Assembly (NCBI GenBank): GCA_014879575.1
Contig: JACSRU010000093.1
Location: forward strand, 1 to 44,893
From: Chthoniobacterales bacterium
Lineage (GTDB): Bacteria; Verrucomicrobiota; Verrucomicrobiia; Chthoniobacterales; Terrimicrobiaceae
Direction: 5' to 3'
DNA length: 44,893 bases
Position numbers and translations under genes: made by a program. This document shows, in pieces, positions 1 through 8,280 of this stretch. A model generated the notes under the pieces. The model ran no database searches, was not told the origin of the DNA, and saw only the letters and a list, made by a program, of their open reading frames with translations. Numbering within the stretch: position 1 is the first letter of the stretch; each line of letters begins with the position of its first letter.

Positions 1-77
1 CTCTCCCTACCAATAACGAAATTGAACATCAAGGCCTTTTTGCAAGAAAATGCAGCCTGACCCCTAGTTGCCCCTAG

Positions 78-302
78 TTGCCCGCCCGAGGCCGTTTGGT
101 CACGCCGGACTTCGTGGAAGCGGCCCACAGGCGGGGCATGAAGACCTTTGTCTGGACCGTTGACGCGCCGGAGGTCGCCAGGTGCCTGGCCGACAGGGGT
201 GTTGACGGAATCATTACCAATCGCTCCGGTCTGCTCCGGCGGAACTTGCTGAAAAAATCGGGCTCAATCAGCGGCAGGAAGGTCGGTCAGGCGACATCTT
301 AA
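78..302 (+). pseudogene. Glycerophosphodiester phosphodiesterase C-terminal remnant
   Basis: The 74-residue frame carries the last part of a GDPD-type TIM barrel: a helix ending in RRGMKTFVWTVD, then a helix and the closing GVDGIITNRSG. In this family that strand-turn pattern (G-x-x-x-x-WTVD ... GVDGIITD) is the barrel's C-terminal end. The catalytic HxxxN and ExD residues, which lie near the N-terminus of a normal 230-300 residue enzyme, are absent. A TAG stop sits directly before the TTG at 78, inside a short tandem duplication (ccctagttgc twice, 61-83), so the gene is broken inside the window rather than merely cut by its edge. The stop codon lies inside a 38-bp repeat that recurs at 3213. 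It is probably a non-functional remnant. Confidence 0.65.
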
Positions 303-331
303 CAATTGTTCGACTTGCTTCTGGATTCGGC
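294..331 (+). repeat. 38-bp direct repeat, copy 1
   Basis: The stretch acatcttaacaattgttcga and the 18 bases after it match 3213-3250 in direct orientation with two mismatches. The core ttaacaattgttcgacttgc is identical in both. The two copies bracket about 2.9 kb holding the toxin-antitoxin pair and the alpha-galactosidase. Confidence 0.75.
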
Positions 332-400
332 GGCATCCGCTTTGACGCGGCAGTTCCTCACAAACCTTCAGAATCGTTCGACAACCGAACTGGGGGGGAA

Positions 401-871
401 TCATTTCGCCTTTCTGGTTTTCGGGGTCGGGCCGCTGGCCGGAATCACTTTCAAGCCGCAAAGTTTCGCCGCCTTGCGTTGCCGTTCATCGAAGGATGCA
501 AGGGCCGCGCAACCGGCTTCCATCGCCGCTGCAACGTGCCAAAGGTCCGCAGAACGCGCGAGGGTTGCCGCCGCGTGCTTTGCGGAAACGGATTCCGCCC
601 GGTGAAAGACGGCCTCAAGGTCATAATCGGGCCGGGCCAGGAGGCCTTTTGCAAAGTCGCTTTCCAGAGCGTGCAACGCGCCGCGCATGGTGCCCGCACT
701 GACGTCACCGCGCCCGTGCTTGACCCGGATCGCCGTCCGCAATTCCAATTCGAGCAAATGCGAAAAAGGAACGGGGGCCGTGGTGGAGTGGAGGATTTCC
801 AAGGCCTCATCCGTGCGCGGTTCCGGCAGGTAGGTGGCAAGCAAAAGCGATGTGTCAAAATAGGTTTTCAC
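401..871 (-). CDS. PIN-domain ribonuclease toxin (VapC-like)
   Basis: This 156-residue protein has the layout of a PIN-domain toxin, which as a family cuts RNA using a cluster of acidic residues holding Mg2+. Visible are the N-terminal strand with its first aspartate (MKTYFDTSLLLATY), a glutamate-bearing helix (LELELRTAI, around residue 41) and the C-terminal block SADLWHVAAAM...ALASFDERQRKAA (about residues 106-137) with the remaining acidic positions and the usual 'D..q..aA...GL' ending. Its start lies 11 bp downstream of the antitoxin-like gene at 883-1131, the normal antitoxin-first order. Length is slightly above the 125-145 residues typical of VapC. The RNA target cannot be read from sequence. 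Confidence 0.82.
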   Translation of the reverse strand: MKTYFDTSLLLATYLPEPRTDEALEILHSTTAPVPFSHLLELELRTAIRVKHGRGDVSAGTMRGALHALESDFAKGLLARPDYDLEAVFHRAESVSAKHAAATLARSADLWHVAAAMEAGCAALASFDERQRKAAKLCGLKVIPASGPTPKTRKAK

Positions 872-882
872 GGGACCGGGTG

Positions 883-1131
883 TCAGTAATCGCCGCGCAG
901 GTAGTCAACCAGTTCCGCCGCTGTTGCCCCTTTGAATCCCTCCGGGCAATAGCGTTTCATCCGGGCTTTATGGTCGGGCCATTCCAGGGGCTTCCTGCGT
1001 TTCTTTTCCGCCGGAGCGAGGATCGCAAAGGGCTTGCCGCGCTTCTGGATTGTCACCGGCTCGCCCTCGTAAATCCACCGTGACACGGTGGCGAAATTGT
1101 TTCGCAAATCGGCAACGGATGCGGTTTTCAT
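883..1131 (-). CDS. Phd/YefM-type antitoxin
   Basis: The 82-residue product opens with MKTASVADLRNNFATVSRWI and continues with EGEPVTIQKRGKPFAILAP. This is the typical Phd/YefM fold start: a short strand, a helix with A-x-x-R-x-x-F, then a strand with 'v.i.krgkp.a.l.p'. In the family this domain dimerises and binds the operon's own promoter, while the C-terminal tail wraps the toxin. Here the tail (about residues 46-82) is basic and ends in LVDYLRGDY. It directly precedes the PIN toxin gene and probably represses the pair by binding upstream of 1131. VapC partners are often VapB, but Phd-type partners are also common. Confidence 0.82.
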   Translation of the reverse strand: MKTASVADLRNNFATVSRWIYEGEPVTIQKRGKPFAILAPAEKKRRKPLEWPDHKARMKRYCPEGFKGATAAELVDYLRGDY

Positions 1132-1397
1132 GGTGATATTTCAATTATCATAAACCGCCGCGCCGTCAAGCGGTTTACCGACAGGGACCGGAACAGTGCC
1201 GTCGAAGTGGCCGGGATGGCAAGGAGTCACCATGACGAGCAGGGTTTCTTTTAATTGCAAATTCCAGATGGATTTCTTTCTTCGGGAAGAATTTTCCATA
1301 AATCCCGTCGGTTCCCTGTGGTTGATTGACCAAAGAGGTGGCGCGGAAAACGGAGCCAGGTTGAAACCTCGGCAACATCGTAAAGGGACTAAATCGC

Positions 1398-3047
1398 CTA
1401 TTCTCCGGAAATTTGCAAGGCGGCACGTCCGCCGGGACGCAGGACCTTTGTCGGATTCCCCAGACAATCCAGACACGCCGCTCCGGGACATTCGATGCTT
1501 TCCGGAGTCATGTTAAGCAGAATCAATTCGCCCTGAAAATCCGCAGAGGCACGTTGCACAGCATCCGCATGATTAAGAATGACAATACGACGTCCGTCGG
1601 TTGTGGAGCTGAGAAATTCCGTAATACCCCATTGATAAGACGCCTGCCAGCGCGCCGCTTGAAAATGCTCAAGATGGGTGGCATAAAATTTCAGCCAGTT
1701 GCCAATAATGAGGCGTTCCATCTCGCTGATTTTTGTCAAATCCATCGAGAGCATGGGCACACCCGCCATGGCGGCAATCATGTGACGGGAAATATTGTCC
1801 GGGCTCTCCTGCGGATGCCAATAAGCCGGGTCGGCATGCACCGGAATACAATCACCCATTCCCACGCGAATTTTTACGATCCGTTGAAAATTATCAAGGA
1901 AGTCGAAGGGCACATCCCCCGCACGAAACTGCGTACCAAACGGCAGCATCGCCACTGTGGCGTAGCTCTCGCGGAATTCAATCAGCGCATCACTTTTACA
2001 CTCGCGAATCGCGGCGGACAGTTCGGCAATAAATTGACTGGTTTCCCTTCCGCGCGGGGTGTCGCAATTCGGAGTGATTTGATCGAGAAAATCGATCTTC
2101 AGTCCGTCCAATCCGTGATCGTTCACGAGCGAACTCAAGCGTCTGATCATCTCCTTTTTGGCCGCTTCACAAGCGGGATCCAGTGTATAGCACCCTTCGT
2201 GGCAGATCGGGCCGCAGCACTCCTTGAACTCGCGATAAAACCGGCTTTTGGCACCGATCAAAAATGGCGTTGCCCAAAGCAAATACTTCAATCCCAGTGC
2301 CTGAACGCGGGCACGGTGGGTGTTGAAGTCGGGGAATTTCTTCGTGGAAAGAACCCAATCGCCGATCATCTCATACCACGTATCAATCGTTTGTGGTGAG
2401 ACCCGCTTCATCGCATCGAAGCACCAGCCATCATCCACGATCAGCGTTCCAAACCCCAGTTTGGCAGCAATTTCTGCGTTGCGTTCCACCCAATCCTGCT
2501 CCACCGCAGCGTGTGCAGCATACCAGGTGCAGTAAACCGGCTTCCAGGCGGCAGGCGGGAACTTCGGCGCGGGCACATGGACAAAATGGCGCCATTCCGC
2601 CAAAACTTCCGTCCAGATTTTCCGGTGCCGATTGATTTGCACACAAAAAGACCGGTCCTCGGACGGCATCACGACGCGGAGGGTAATCTCATAGTTGCAA
2701 GTTTCCTGATTTACCCGGGCACAGATCGCGACATCATTTTGCAGGCAGTCCAAACCAACGGCGCAGATGTTCTGCTGTGCGCTATTCAGGAAAATCAAAA
2801 ATGGAAAATCCCGCTGCCCGGCGCTTTGACTTTCGATAACCCACTTTACCCGTGGTTCCGGAGTTCGCAGTGAAGGGATCCAGTAACCTTGAATGTCAAG
2901 AATTGGCACAAAAAGCCGGAGAAAAACTTCCCGCTCCTCCGCTTCCGAGGTTATCTTGCGCACCTCGCAATCGCTTTCCCATTCAGCAACGCACCGCCAC
3001 TCTCCATTGACCTTGCGCTCCAACTTCATGACCTCACGACCAGCCAT
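1398..3047 (-). CDS. GH36-like alpha-galactosidase (melibiase family)
   Basis: A 549-residue enzyme without a visible signal peptide, so probably cytoplasmic. The central barrel (about residues 165-400) shows KPVYCTWYAAH, the LIVDDGW strand end, then LKIDFLD around residue 315, where the aspartate of K-x-D is the expected nucleophile of clan GH-D enzymes. FRAGDVPFD around residue 380 is a likely site for the acid/base aspartate. The N-terminal part is a beta-rich domain and the C-terminus a small beta domain, as in GH36. The family hydrolyses terminal alpha-galactosides; GH36 also contains galactosyltransferases. ATG at 3047 was preferred over the upstream starts because AAGGA lies eight bases before it. 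No transporter or regulator is adjacent. Confidence 0.78.
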   Translation of the reverse strand: MAGREVMKLERKVNGEWRCVAEWESDCEVRKITSEAEEREVFLRLFVPILDIQGYWIPSLRTPEPRVKWVIESQSAGQRDFPFLIFLNSAQQNICAVGLDCLQNDVAICARVNQETCNYEITLRVVMPSEDRSFCVQINRHRKIWTEVLAEWRHFVHVPAPKFPPAAWKPVYCTWYAAHAAVEQDWVERNAEIAAKLGFGTLIVDDGWCFDAMKRVSPQTIDTWYEMIGDWVLSTKKFPDFNTHRARVQALGLKYLLWATPFLIGAKSRFYREFKECCGPICHEGCYTLDPACEAAKKEMIRRLSSLVNDHGLDGLKIDFLDQITPNCDTPRGRETSQFIAELSAAIRECKSDALIEFRESYATVAMLPFGTQFRAGDVPFDFLDNFQRIVKIRVGMGDCIPVHADPAYWHPQESPDNISRHMIAAMAGVPMLSMDLTKISEMERLIIGNWLKFYATHLEHFQAARWQASYQWGITEFLSSTTDGRRIVILNHADAVQRASADFQGELILLNMTPESIECPGAACLDCLGNPTKVLRPGGRAALQISGE

Positions 3048-3418
3048 GAGAGTCATCCTTTTGGTGAACCAATCTGAACTTCTGATTCAAATCCACCATT
3101 TCAAATGAGAAGGAAAAGCCAGTATATGCAACGGATTGGGGTGGCGTCATAGCGGTGAGACTACGACGCGGGGGGGGCATGTTCAACACCGAAGGTTAAG
3201 GGCGCAGGCATGACATATTAACAATTGTTCGACTTGCTCCTGGATTCGGCACCGTCCGCACCATTGCGCAGTTTCCTCAGGCGGCGGCGGGACAGATCCA
3301 GGTCGTTCGTTTCCAAGGATCGCCGGATTTGCTTTCCGCCAAGCTTAAAAAGCGCGTAGCATGGTGCGCATTGGAAGGAGATTTCTGTTTGACCAACGGA
3401 TGTCCTCATCCGGTTTTT
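3048..3418. other. Intergenic region, 371 bp
   Basis: No credible gene. It contains a G run (ggggggg near 3171), the second copy of the 38-bp repeat, and presumably the promoters of the minus-strand alpha-galactosidase gene and the plus-strand tRNA. No clear promoter hexamers were picked out. Confidence 0.5.
3213..3250 (+). repeat. 38-bp direct repeat, copy 2
   Basis: This copy matches 294-331 with two substitutions. Similarity fades within a few bases to the right (partial match tccgc), and no gene spans it. Confidence 0.75.
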
Positions 3419-3491
3419 GGGGGTATAGCTCAACGGTCAGAGCAGGCGGCTCATAACTGCTTGGTTCACGGTTCGAATCCGTGTGCCCCCA
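3419..3491 (+). tRNA. tRNA with anticodon CAT (elongator Met, or Ile2)
   Basis: A full 73-nt cloverleaf can be drawn: acceptor GGGGGTA/TGCCCCC with one G-T pair, D stem GCTC/GAGC, anticodon stem GGCGG/CTGCT with loop CTCATAA, T stem CACGG/CCGTG with loop TTCGAAT, and discriminator A at 3491. The 3' CCA is not encoded. The anticodon stem lacks the three consecutive G-C pairs typical of initiator tRNA, so it is elongator methionine or, if C34 becomes lysidine, isoleucine-2. It converges with nuoA, whose stop is 6 bp away. Confidence 0.93.
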
Positions 3492-3497
3492 CGGTTT

Positions 3498-3866
3498 TTA
3501 CTTCCAGGCGAGGATTCCCTTGGCCCAGGCCCAAACCAGCCCCTCGACGAGGAGCAGGAGGAAAACCATGAGAGTGAGGAACGCGGAGAATTCGAGTTTG
3601 AGAAATGCGGCGGCAAAGGGCATGAGAAAAATCGTTTCCACGTCGAAGACCAGGAAGACCAGCGCGTAGAGATAGTAGTGGGACTGGAACTGGACCTGTG
3701 CGGGGCCGGTGGAATCAATGCCGCATTCGTAACTGGCCAGTTTTTCGTGTCCGGGTTTGGGCGGGGAAAACAGTCTGGCCCAGGCCCAGGCGATGGCGAG
3801 CGGGATCAACGGGAAGATGATCGCGACGGCGAGAAAAATTGTCAGAAACAAATAATTCGTGTTCAT
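3498..3866 (-). CDS. nuoA: NADH-quinone oxidoreductase subunit A
   Basis: A 122-residue membrane protein with three predicted helices, the normal size for NuoA/ND3. The diagnostic loop KLASYECGIDSTGPAQVQF (about residues 42-60) carries the conserved cysteine at the quinone-site loop. It is followed by YLYALVFLVFDVETIFLMPF, the second helix with conserved acidic residues. In complex I this subunit sits at the junction of peripheral and membrane arms. It is the last gene of the operon, three bases after nuoN, whereas nuoA is normally first. No terminator was found after its stop, and transcription would run into the antisense of the tRNA at 3419. Confidence 0.95.
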   Translation of the reverse strand: MNTNYLFLTIFLAVAIIFPLIPLAIAWAWARLFSPPKPGHEKLASYECGIDSTGPAQVQFQSHYYLYALVFLVFDVETIFLMPFAAAFLKLEFSAFLTLMVFLLLLVEGLVWAWAKGILAWK

Positions 3867-3869
3867 GGA

Positions 3870-5333
3870 TCACTTCTGAAGCGTGTTGATGATGATGTTT
3901 TTCACTGTTTGGCCGTTGCTCAGCGGGCCGATGAGCGCGTTCGGGGCAAGGCCCAACGCGAGCACGGCGAGGGCGAGGAGGACGACGAGAAATTTTGAGG
4001 CCGGGGCGGCTGTCGGGACGGTCTCCTTCGGGGCGGGCAGAACGAGAGCGTGCTTGAGGACGATGAGATAGTAGTAGAGCGACACCGCATTCATGGCGAC
4101 GGCCAGGATCACGAGCCAGAGGTGGCGGCCGTTCGCAAGCGCGGAGGTGAAGAGATAAAATTTTCCGAAGAATCCCGCGAGGGGAGGAATGCCGGCAAGC
4201 GAGATCAGGAAGACCAACAGGCAGAGTGCGAGGACCGGAGAGGATTTTCCCAATCCCTCGAAATCCTCGAGGTGGGATCCCCCGCGTTGCTTTTCCACAA
4301 TGACCACCACCCCGAAGGCACCGGCCGTGGTCAGGGCATAAATGATGACGTAAAAAAGGACGGCGGTCAGGCTGGGGGCATCGGCGGCGCACAGGCCAAT
4401 GAGGAGATAGCCGCCATGAGCGATTGCGGAGTAGGCCAGCAGGCGTTTGACGTTGGATTGCACCAGGGCGGCCACGTTGCCGAGGACCACCGAAGCGGCG
4501 GCCATCAGGGCCAGCACCGGCGCCCATCCGGGAGCGAATTGTCCCCATCCGGCAGTTCCCGTCCAGTGGCCGAGTCCCAGGGTGAGGATTTTTGTCAGGA
4601 TAAACACGCCCGCGACCTTCGAGCCCGAAGCGATGAGGGCCGCTGCCGCCGTGGGGGCGCCTTCATAGACATCCGGCGCCCAAAGTTGGAAGGGGACGAC
4701 GGCAATCTTGAAGGCAAAGCCGAGGAGGGTCAGGGCGATGCCTGCAATCAGAAGGGGATCGGGATCTCCGGAAAGTTTTGCGATGACTCGCAGGTTTGTG
4801 CTTCCGGCCACACCGTAGATCAGGCTCAACCCGTAGAGAAGGAAGGCGGCGGCAACGCTGCCGATGAGAAAATATTTGAGTCCGGCTTCGGCGGAGGCGC
4901 GGCTTTCCTTTGCAAAAGCGGCGAGGATGTAGAGCGGGAGGCTTGTGAGTTCGAGCGCGAGGAAAATCATCAGCAAATCCTCGGTGCCCGCCAGGAGCAT
5001 CATTCCGACCATGCTGAAGAGGAGCAGGGCAAGCGCCTCTGCAAAGTGAAGCTTTGGAAAGGACTCTGCGGCAAAGACGACGGAAACCAGGCCGAGGCCA
5101 AGGAGGACAAGTTTGAAGAGGCGGGCCAGGGGATTGAGGACAACCATCCCGTGGAGGAAATTTCCATCGACCGGGTGGAGGAGCAGGGCGGCGGCGGCGA
5201 CAAGCCCGCCCAGCAGGGTCGCGGCGGTTATTGCGCCCCTGGCCTTGGGTGCCGAGACACCGATGCCAAGGACAACCAGGGCAGTGATCACCAGGAAGGC
5301 TTCGGGCGCGAGGGCGATCAGAAGATTTGTCAT
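3870..5333 (-). CDS. nuoN: NADH-quinone oxidoreductase subunit N
   Basis: The 487-residue protein is an antiporter-like, proton-pumping subunit with about 14 membrane helices. The central region has LELTSLPLYILAAF, with the conserved glutamate of helix 5, and later FKIAVVPFQLWAPDVYEGAP (about residues 230-250), the typical 'H/Q-W-x-PDvYEGaP' motif of NuoN. ATG at 5333 is supported by AGGAGGTG just upstream on the coding strand and overlaps the nuoM stop as ATGA. The longer open frame upstream encodes no membrane-protein sequence. It functions next to NuoK in the membrane arm. Confidence 0.95.
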   Translation of the reverse strand: MTNLLIALAPEAFLVITALVVLGIGVSAPKARGAITAATLLGGLVAAAALLLHPVDGNFLHGMVVLNPLARLFKLVLLGLGLVSVVFAAESFPKLHFAEALALLLFSMVGMMLLAGTEDLLMIFLALELTSLPLYILAAFAKESRASAEAGLKYFLIGSVAAAFLLYGLSLIYGVAGSTNLRVIAKLSGDPDPLLIAGIALTLLGFAFKIAVVPFQLWAPDVYEGAPTAAAALIASGSKVAGVFILTKILTLGLGHWTGTAGWGQFAPGWAPVLALMAAASVVLGNVAALVQSNVKRLLAYSAIAHGGYLLIGLCAADAPSLTAVLFYVIIYALTTAGAFGVVVIVEKQRGGSHLEDFEGLGKSSPVLALCLLVFLISLAGIPPLAGFFGKFYLFTSALANGRHLWLVILAVAMNAVSLYYYLIVLKHALVLPAPKETVPTAAPASKFLVVLLALAVLALGLAPNALIGPLSNGQTVKNIIINTLQK

Positions 5334-6817
5334 TTTGTTGTCACCTCCTGGACGAGATGGTGCATGAGCGGTGCTTGGAAACTTCGCAGGATCGGATTCA
5401 GAAGCATCGAGGGAAAGACACCCAGACAAACTGTCACGGCCATGAGAAGGACGGCTCCGAGCTTTTCCGGAAATGTGATCGGATCAAAGGACTGCGGCAT
5501 GGGTTCTCCGGAGGGATAGAATGCCCGCTGGAGTGCGCGGAGCGTGAAGGCGACGGTGATCACGATCCCGACACCCGCTGGAACAAGCAGCCAGGGGAAC
5601 GCAATCCAGGAACCTTTCAAAATCGTCAACTCGGCGATGAACCCGCTGAATCCGGGGAGTCCCATCGAGGCGACGGAAGCGATCGTAAAGGTGAGCGTCG
5701 CAAAGGGCAGTGCCTTCAGAAGATCCATTTTTCCCAGATCCGCAATGTCGCGCGTGTGGGTGCGATCATAGATCATGCGTCCGACAACCGCGAAGAGGAG
5801 TCCGCCGATGATGCCGTGGGAAAACATCTGGAGCACGGCACCCCCCATGCCAGCCCGATTCAGGGTCATGAGGCCGAGCAGGACGAATCCCATGTGTGCG
5901 ATGCTCGAGTAGCCGACGGTGAATTTCAGATCCTTTTGAGCCAGTGCCACGAGGGCGCCGAGAACAATGCCGGCCGTGGCAAGAATCGCGAACGAAGTCC
6001 GCCACTGCCCGAGACCCTCGGGAAAGAGCGTCATAGCCACCCGCAGGGCGGAATATGAACCCAGCTTCATGACCACGCCGGCCAGGAGCATGGAGACCGC
6101 CGTTGGGGCGGCGACATGGCCGGTTGGCGCCCACGTGTGCAGTGGCCACAGACCGGCCAGCACGGCGAAACCAATGAACATCACAGGAAACGCCCAGGCT
6201 TGGAAGCCGGAGGAAAAGCCCCCCCTCGAAAGCACGAACAAATCGAAGGTCTGGGCGCCGGAAACCGCATAAGTCGCAATCAGGGCCAGGAGCACAAGCG
6301 CACTGCCGGCCACCGAATACATGGTCAGCTTCATCGCGCCGTATTCGCGGTTTGTGGAACCCCAGGCGGCGATGAGAAAATATTTCGGGATGATGACGAT
6401 CTCGTAAAAAACGAAGAGAAGGAAGAGGTCGAAGCTTTGGAAGACCCCGTAAACGCCTCCGATAATGATCAAATAGAATGCGAAGAATGCCCGCGGGCGA
6501 TGCGTGACATTCCAGGAAAAAAGCACGCCCGTCACCGCAATGATTCCCGTGAGCAGCAACAGGACAACGCTGATGCCGTCGGCTCCGGTAAAAAAGGAAA
6601 TGCCCAGTTGGGGGATCCACGGCAACCACGTGAGAAATTGGTAGTCTGGCGCGGCGGGGGAGTGGTCAAACGACAGAAACGCGAACTTCGCGCCTCCGAG
6701 ACCGGCGAGCACCGCAAGAAGGGCGATCCATTTGGCGAGCGAAGCCCGCCGCTCCGGCAGCAAAAGAATGAGGCCGGCTCCGAGAAATGCGGAGAGAAAT
6801 GTCGCGGTGAGGATCAT
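5330..6817 (-). CDS. nuoM: NADH-quinone oxidoreductase subunit M, first copy
   Basis: A 495-residue antiporter-like subunit. Visible are TGADGISVVLLLLTGII, FYEIVIIPKYFLIAAWG with the conserved helix-5 glutamate, and WPLHTWAPTGHVAAPTAVSMLLAGVVMKLG (about residues 220-250), the NuoM hallmark with the conserved lysine region. It starts at 6817, overlapping the previous gene by ATGA. It is one of two adjacent NuoM-type genes. It is clearly diverged from the copy at 6814-8280, so the duplication is not recent. Which of the two sits next to NuoN in the assembled membrane arm cannot be decided from sequence. Confidence 0.93.
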   Translation of the reverse strand: MILTATFLSAFLGAGLILLLPERRASLAKWIALLAVLAGLGGAKFAFLSFDHSPAAPDYQFLTWLPWIPQLGISFFTGADGISVVLLLLTGIIAVTGVLFSWNVTHRPRAFFAFYLIIIGGVYGVFQSFDLFLLFVFYEIVIIPKYFLIAAWGSTNREYGAMKLTMYSVAGSALVLLALIATYAVSGAQTFDLFVLSRGGFSSGFQAWAFPVMFIGFAVLAGLWPLHTWAPTGHVAAPTAVSMLLAGVVMKLGSYSALRVAMTLFPEGLGQWRTSFAILATAGIVLGALVALAQKDLKFTVGYSSIAHMGFVLLGLMTLNRAGMGGAVLQMFSHGIIGGLLFAVVGRMIYDRTHTRDIADLGKMDLLKALPFATLTFTIASVASMGLPGFSGFIAELTILKGSWIAFPWLLVPAGVGIVITVAFTLRALQRAFYPSGEPMPQSFDPITFPEKLGAVLLMAVTVCLGVFPSMLLNPILRSFQAPLMHHLVQEVTTK

Positions 6818-8280
6818 GGCTTGTTGAAAAGGGCGATGAGCAACTGTGGAAAGATGCCGAGCAGGAACATCAGGCCGATGGAGGGGACGACGGTGAGGAT
6901 TTCCGACGCGGTGAGATCGGGGAATTTCGACCAGTGTCCGGGCAGGGGACCGGCAAAGACCTTTTGCAGGATGTTGAGCAGGAAGACGGCCGTGACAAAG
7001 AGGCCGATCACGGCCAGTGCGGCCGCCCACCAGACCAAATGCAGGGTGCCACCAAAAATCAGAAACTCCCCGACAAAGCCATTCAGTCCGGGAAGTCCGA
7101 GCGAGGAAAAAATGGCGATGCCCATCAATCCGGTGAATACCGGAGCCACCGCCCGCAGCCCCCCGAAATCGGCCATCCCGCGAAGCCCCCCCGAGCGGCG
7201 TTCAAGAAATCCGACAAAGCAGAAGAGGGTGGCGGCGGTGAGGCCGTGGTTGAAAATCTGCAGAAGGACCCCATTGGTCGCCGCCGCCCGGGCGGCGGGT
7301 GCGCCCAGCGGAACAGACGCAACGGCAAAGATCCCGAGCAGGCAATATCCGAGATGATTGATCGAGGAATAGGCAAAGAGACGCTTGAGATCCGTCTGCG
7401 CCAGCGCGGCGAAGGCGGAGAAGAGAATGGTGGCAAGGGCCAGCCAGAGCAGCGGGGTTGAGAGTTCCTGCATGCGCTGCGGAAACAACGGCACAAGCAG
7501 CCGCAGAAATCCGTAAACCCCCATTTTCGACATCAATCCCGTGAGCAACATGGTGACGAAGGAGGGGGACTCCGAGTAGGCGTCGGGAAGCCAGGTATGG
7601 AACGGCACCACGGGCACCTTCACGGCGAGACCCAGGAAGATGCAGCAAAAAACCAGCAGGCCCGCCGGGGGCCAGCCGAATTGCGCGGCCAGGAGGGGGT
7701 CCACCTTGGGTCCGAGCATTGCGAGATGGATCAGATCCCATGTGCCGGTCGCCAGTTGGATTGCCAAAAATCCGATGAGGAGCGCGATGCCGCCGAGAAG
7801 AGTGTAGATGAAGAACCGGAGAGCGGCCGCCGTGGCGGCTTTTGTTCCAGGTGAGCGGATGAGGAGGAAGGCCGGCACGAGACTCAGTTCGTAGTAAACG
7901 AACCAGTGGATGAAATTCAGCGCGGTGAATGTCCCGAGGAGTGTGGTCTCGAGAAGCAGAATGAGCACGACATGCAGCTTCGAAAGACCGGGGCCGGCGG
8001 CCAGAAGTGCAAAGGGGGAGATGAGTGCTGTCAACAGAAGCAACATCAGGCTCATACCATCAGCTCCGACAAAATACTCGATTCCGAGGGAGGGGATCCA
8101 GGCGTGGCGCTCGAGAAATTGGATGCCTCCCGCCGCGCGGTCGTAGGTGATCGCCAGCGTGCCCGCAAAGGCGAGAACCCCCGCCATCACGGCGAGTCCC
8201 ACCGCGCGCGCAATCCGGCACGATGGCGCACAGGCGACGAGGAGGGCACCAAGAAAGGGAATCAGCGTAAGAAGAGTCAT
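6814..8280 (-). CDS. nuoM: NADH-quinone oxidoreductase subunit M, second copy
   Basis: A 488-residue NuoM-type protein with VGADGMSLMLLLLTALIS, VYYELSLVPAFLLI (helix-5 glutamate) and VPFHTWLPDAYSESPSFVTMLLTGLMSKMG (about residues 230-260). The HTWLPDA motif and overall length place it with NuoM rather than NuoL, as it lacks NuoL's long lateral helix. It starts at 8280 and overlaps nuoL's stop by ATGA, so it is translated with the operon. Complex I with a second NuoM ('2M') is known in several bacterial lineages and is thought to pump extra protons per electron pair; that role is inferred here from gene content only. Confidence 0.92.
   Translation of the reverse strand: MTLLTLIPFLGALLVACAPSCRIARAVGLAVMAGVLAFAGTLAITYDRAAGGIQFLERHAWIPSLGIEYFVGADGMSLMLLLLTALISPFALLAAGPGLSKLHVVLILLLETTLLGTFTALNFIHWFVYYELSLVPAFLLIRSPGTKAATAAALRFFIYTLLGGIALLIGFLAIQLATGTWDLIHLAMLGPKVDPLLAAQFGWPPAGLLVFCCIFLGLAVKVPVVPFHTWLPDAYSESPSFVTMLLTGLMSKMGVYGFLRLLVPLFPQRMQELSTPLLWLALATILFSAFAALAQTDLKRLFAYSSINHLGYCLLGIFAVASVPLGAPAARAAATNGVLLQIFNHGLTAATLFCFVGFLERRSGGLRGMADFGGLRAVAPVFTGLMGIAIFSSLGLPGLNGFVGEFLIFGGTLHLVWWAAALAVIGLFVTAVFLLNILQKVFAGPLPGHWSKFPDLTASEILTVVPSIGLMFLLGIFPQLLIALFNKP

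Noticed and set aside
4050-5519. 489-residue open frame antisense to nuoN/nuoM
   Set aside because: It is a GC-rich shadow of conserved membrane genes; composition (long runs of Glu, Gly, Asp and His) is not protein-like and no motif is present.
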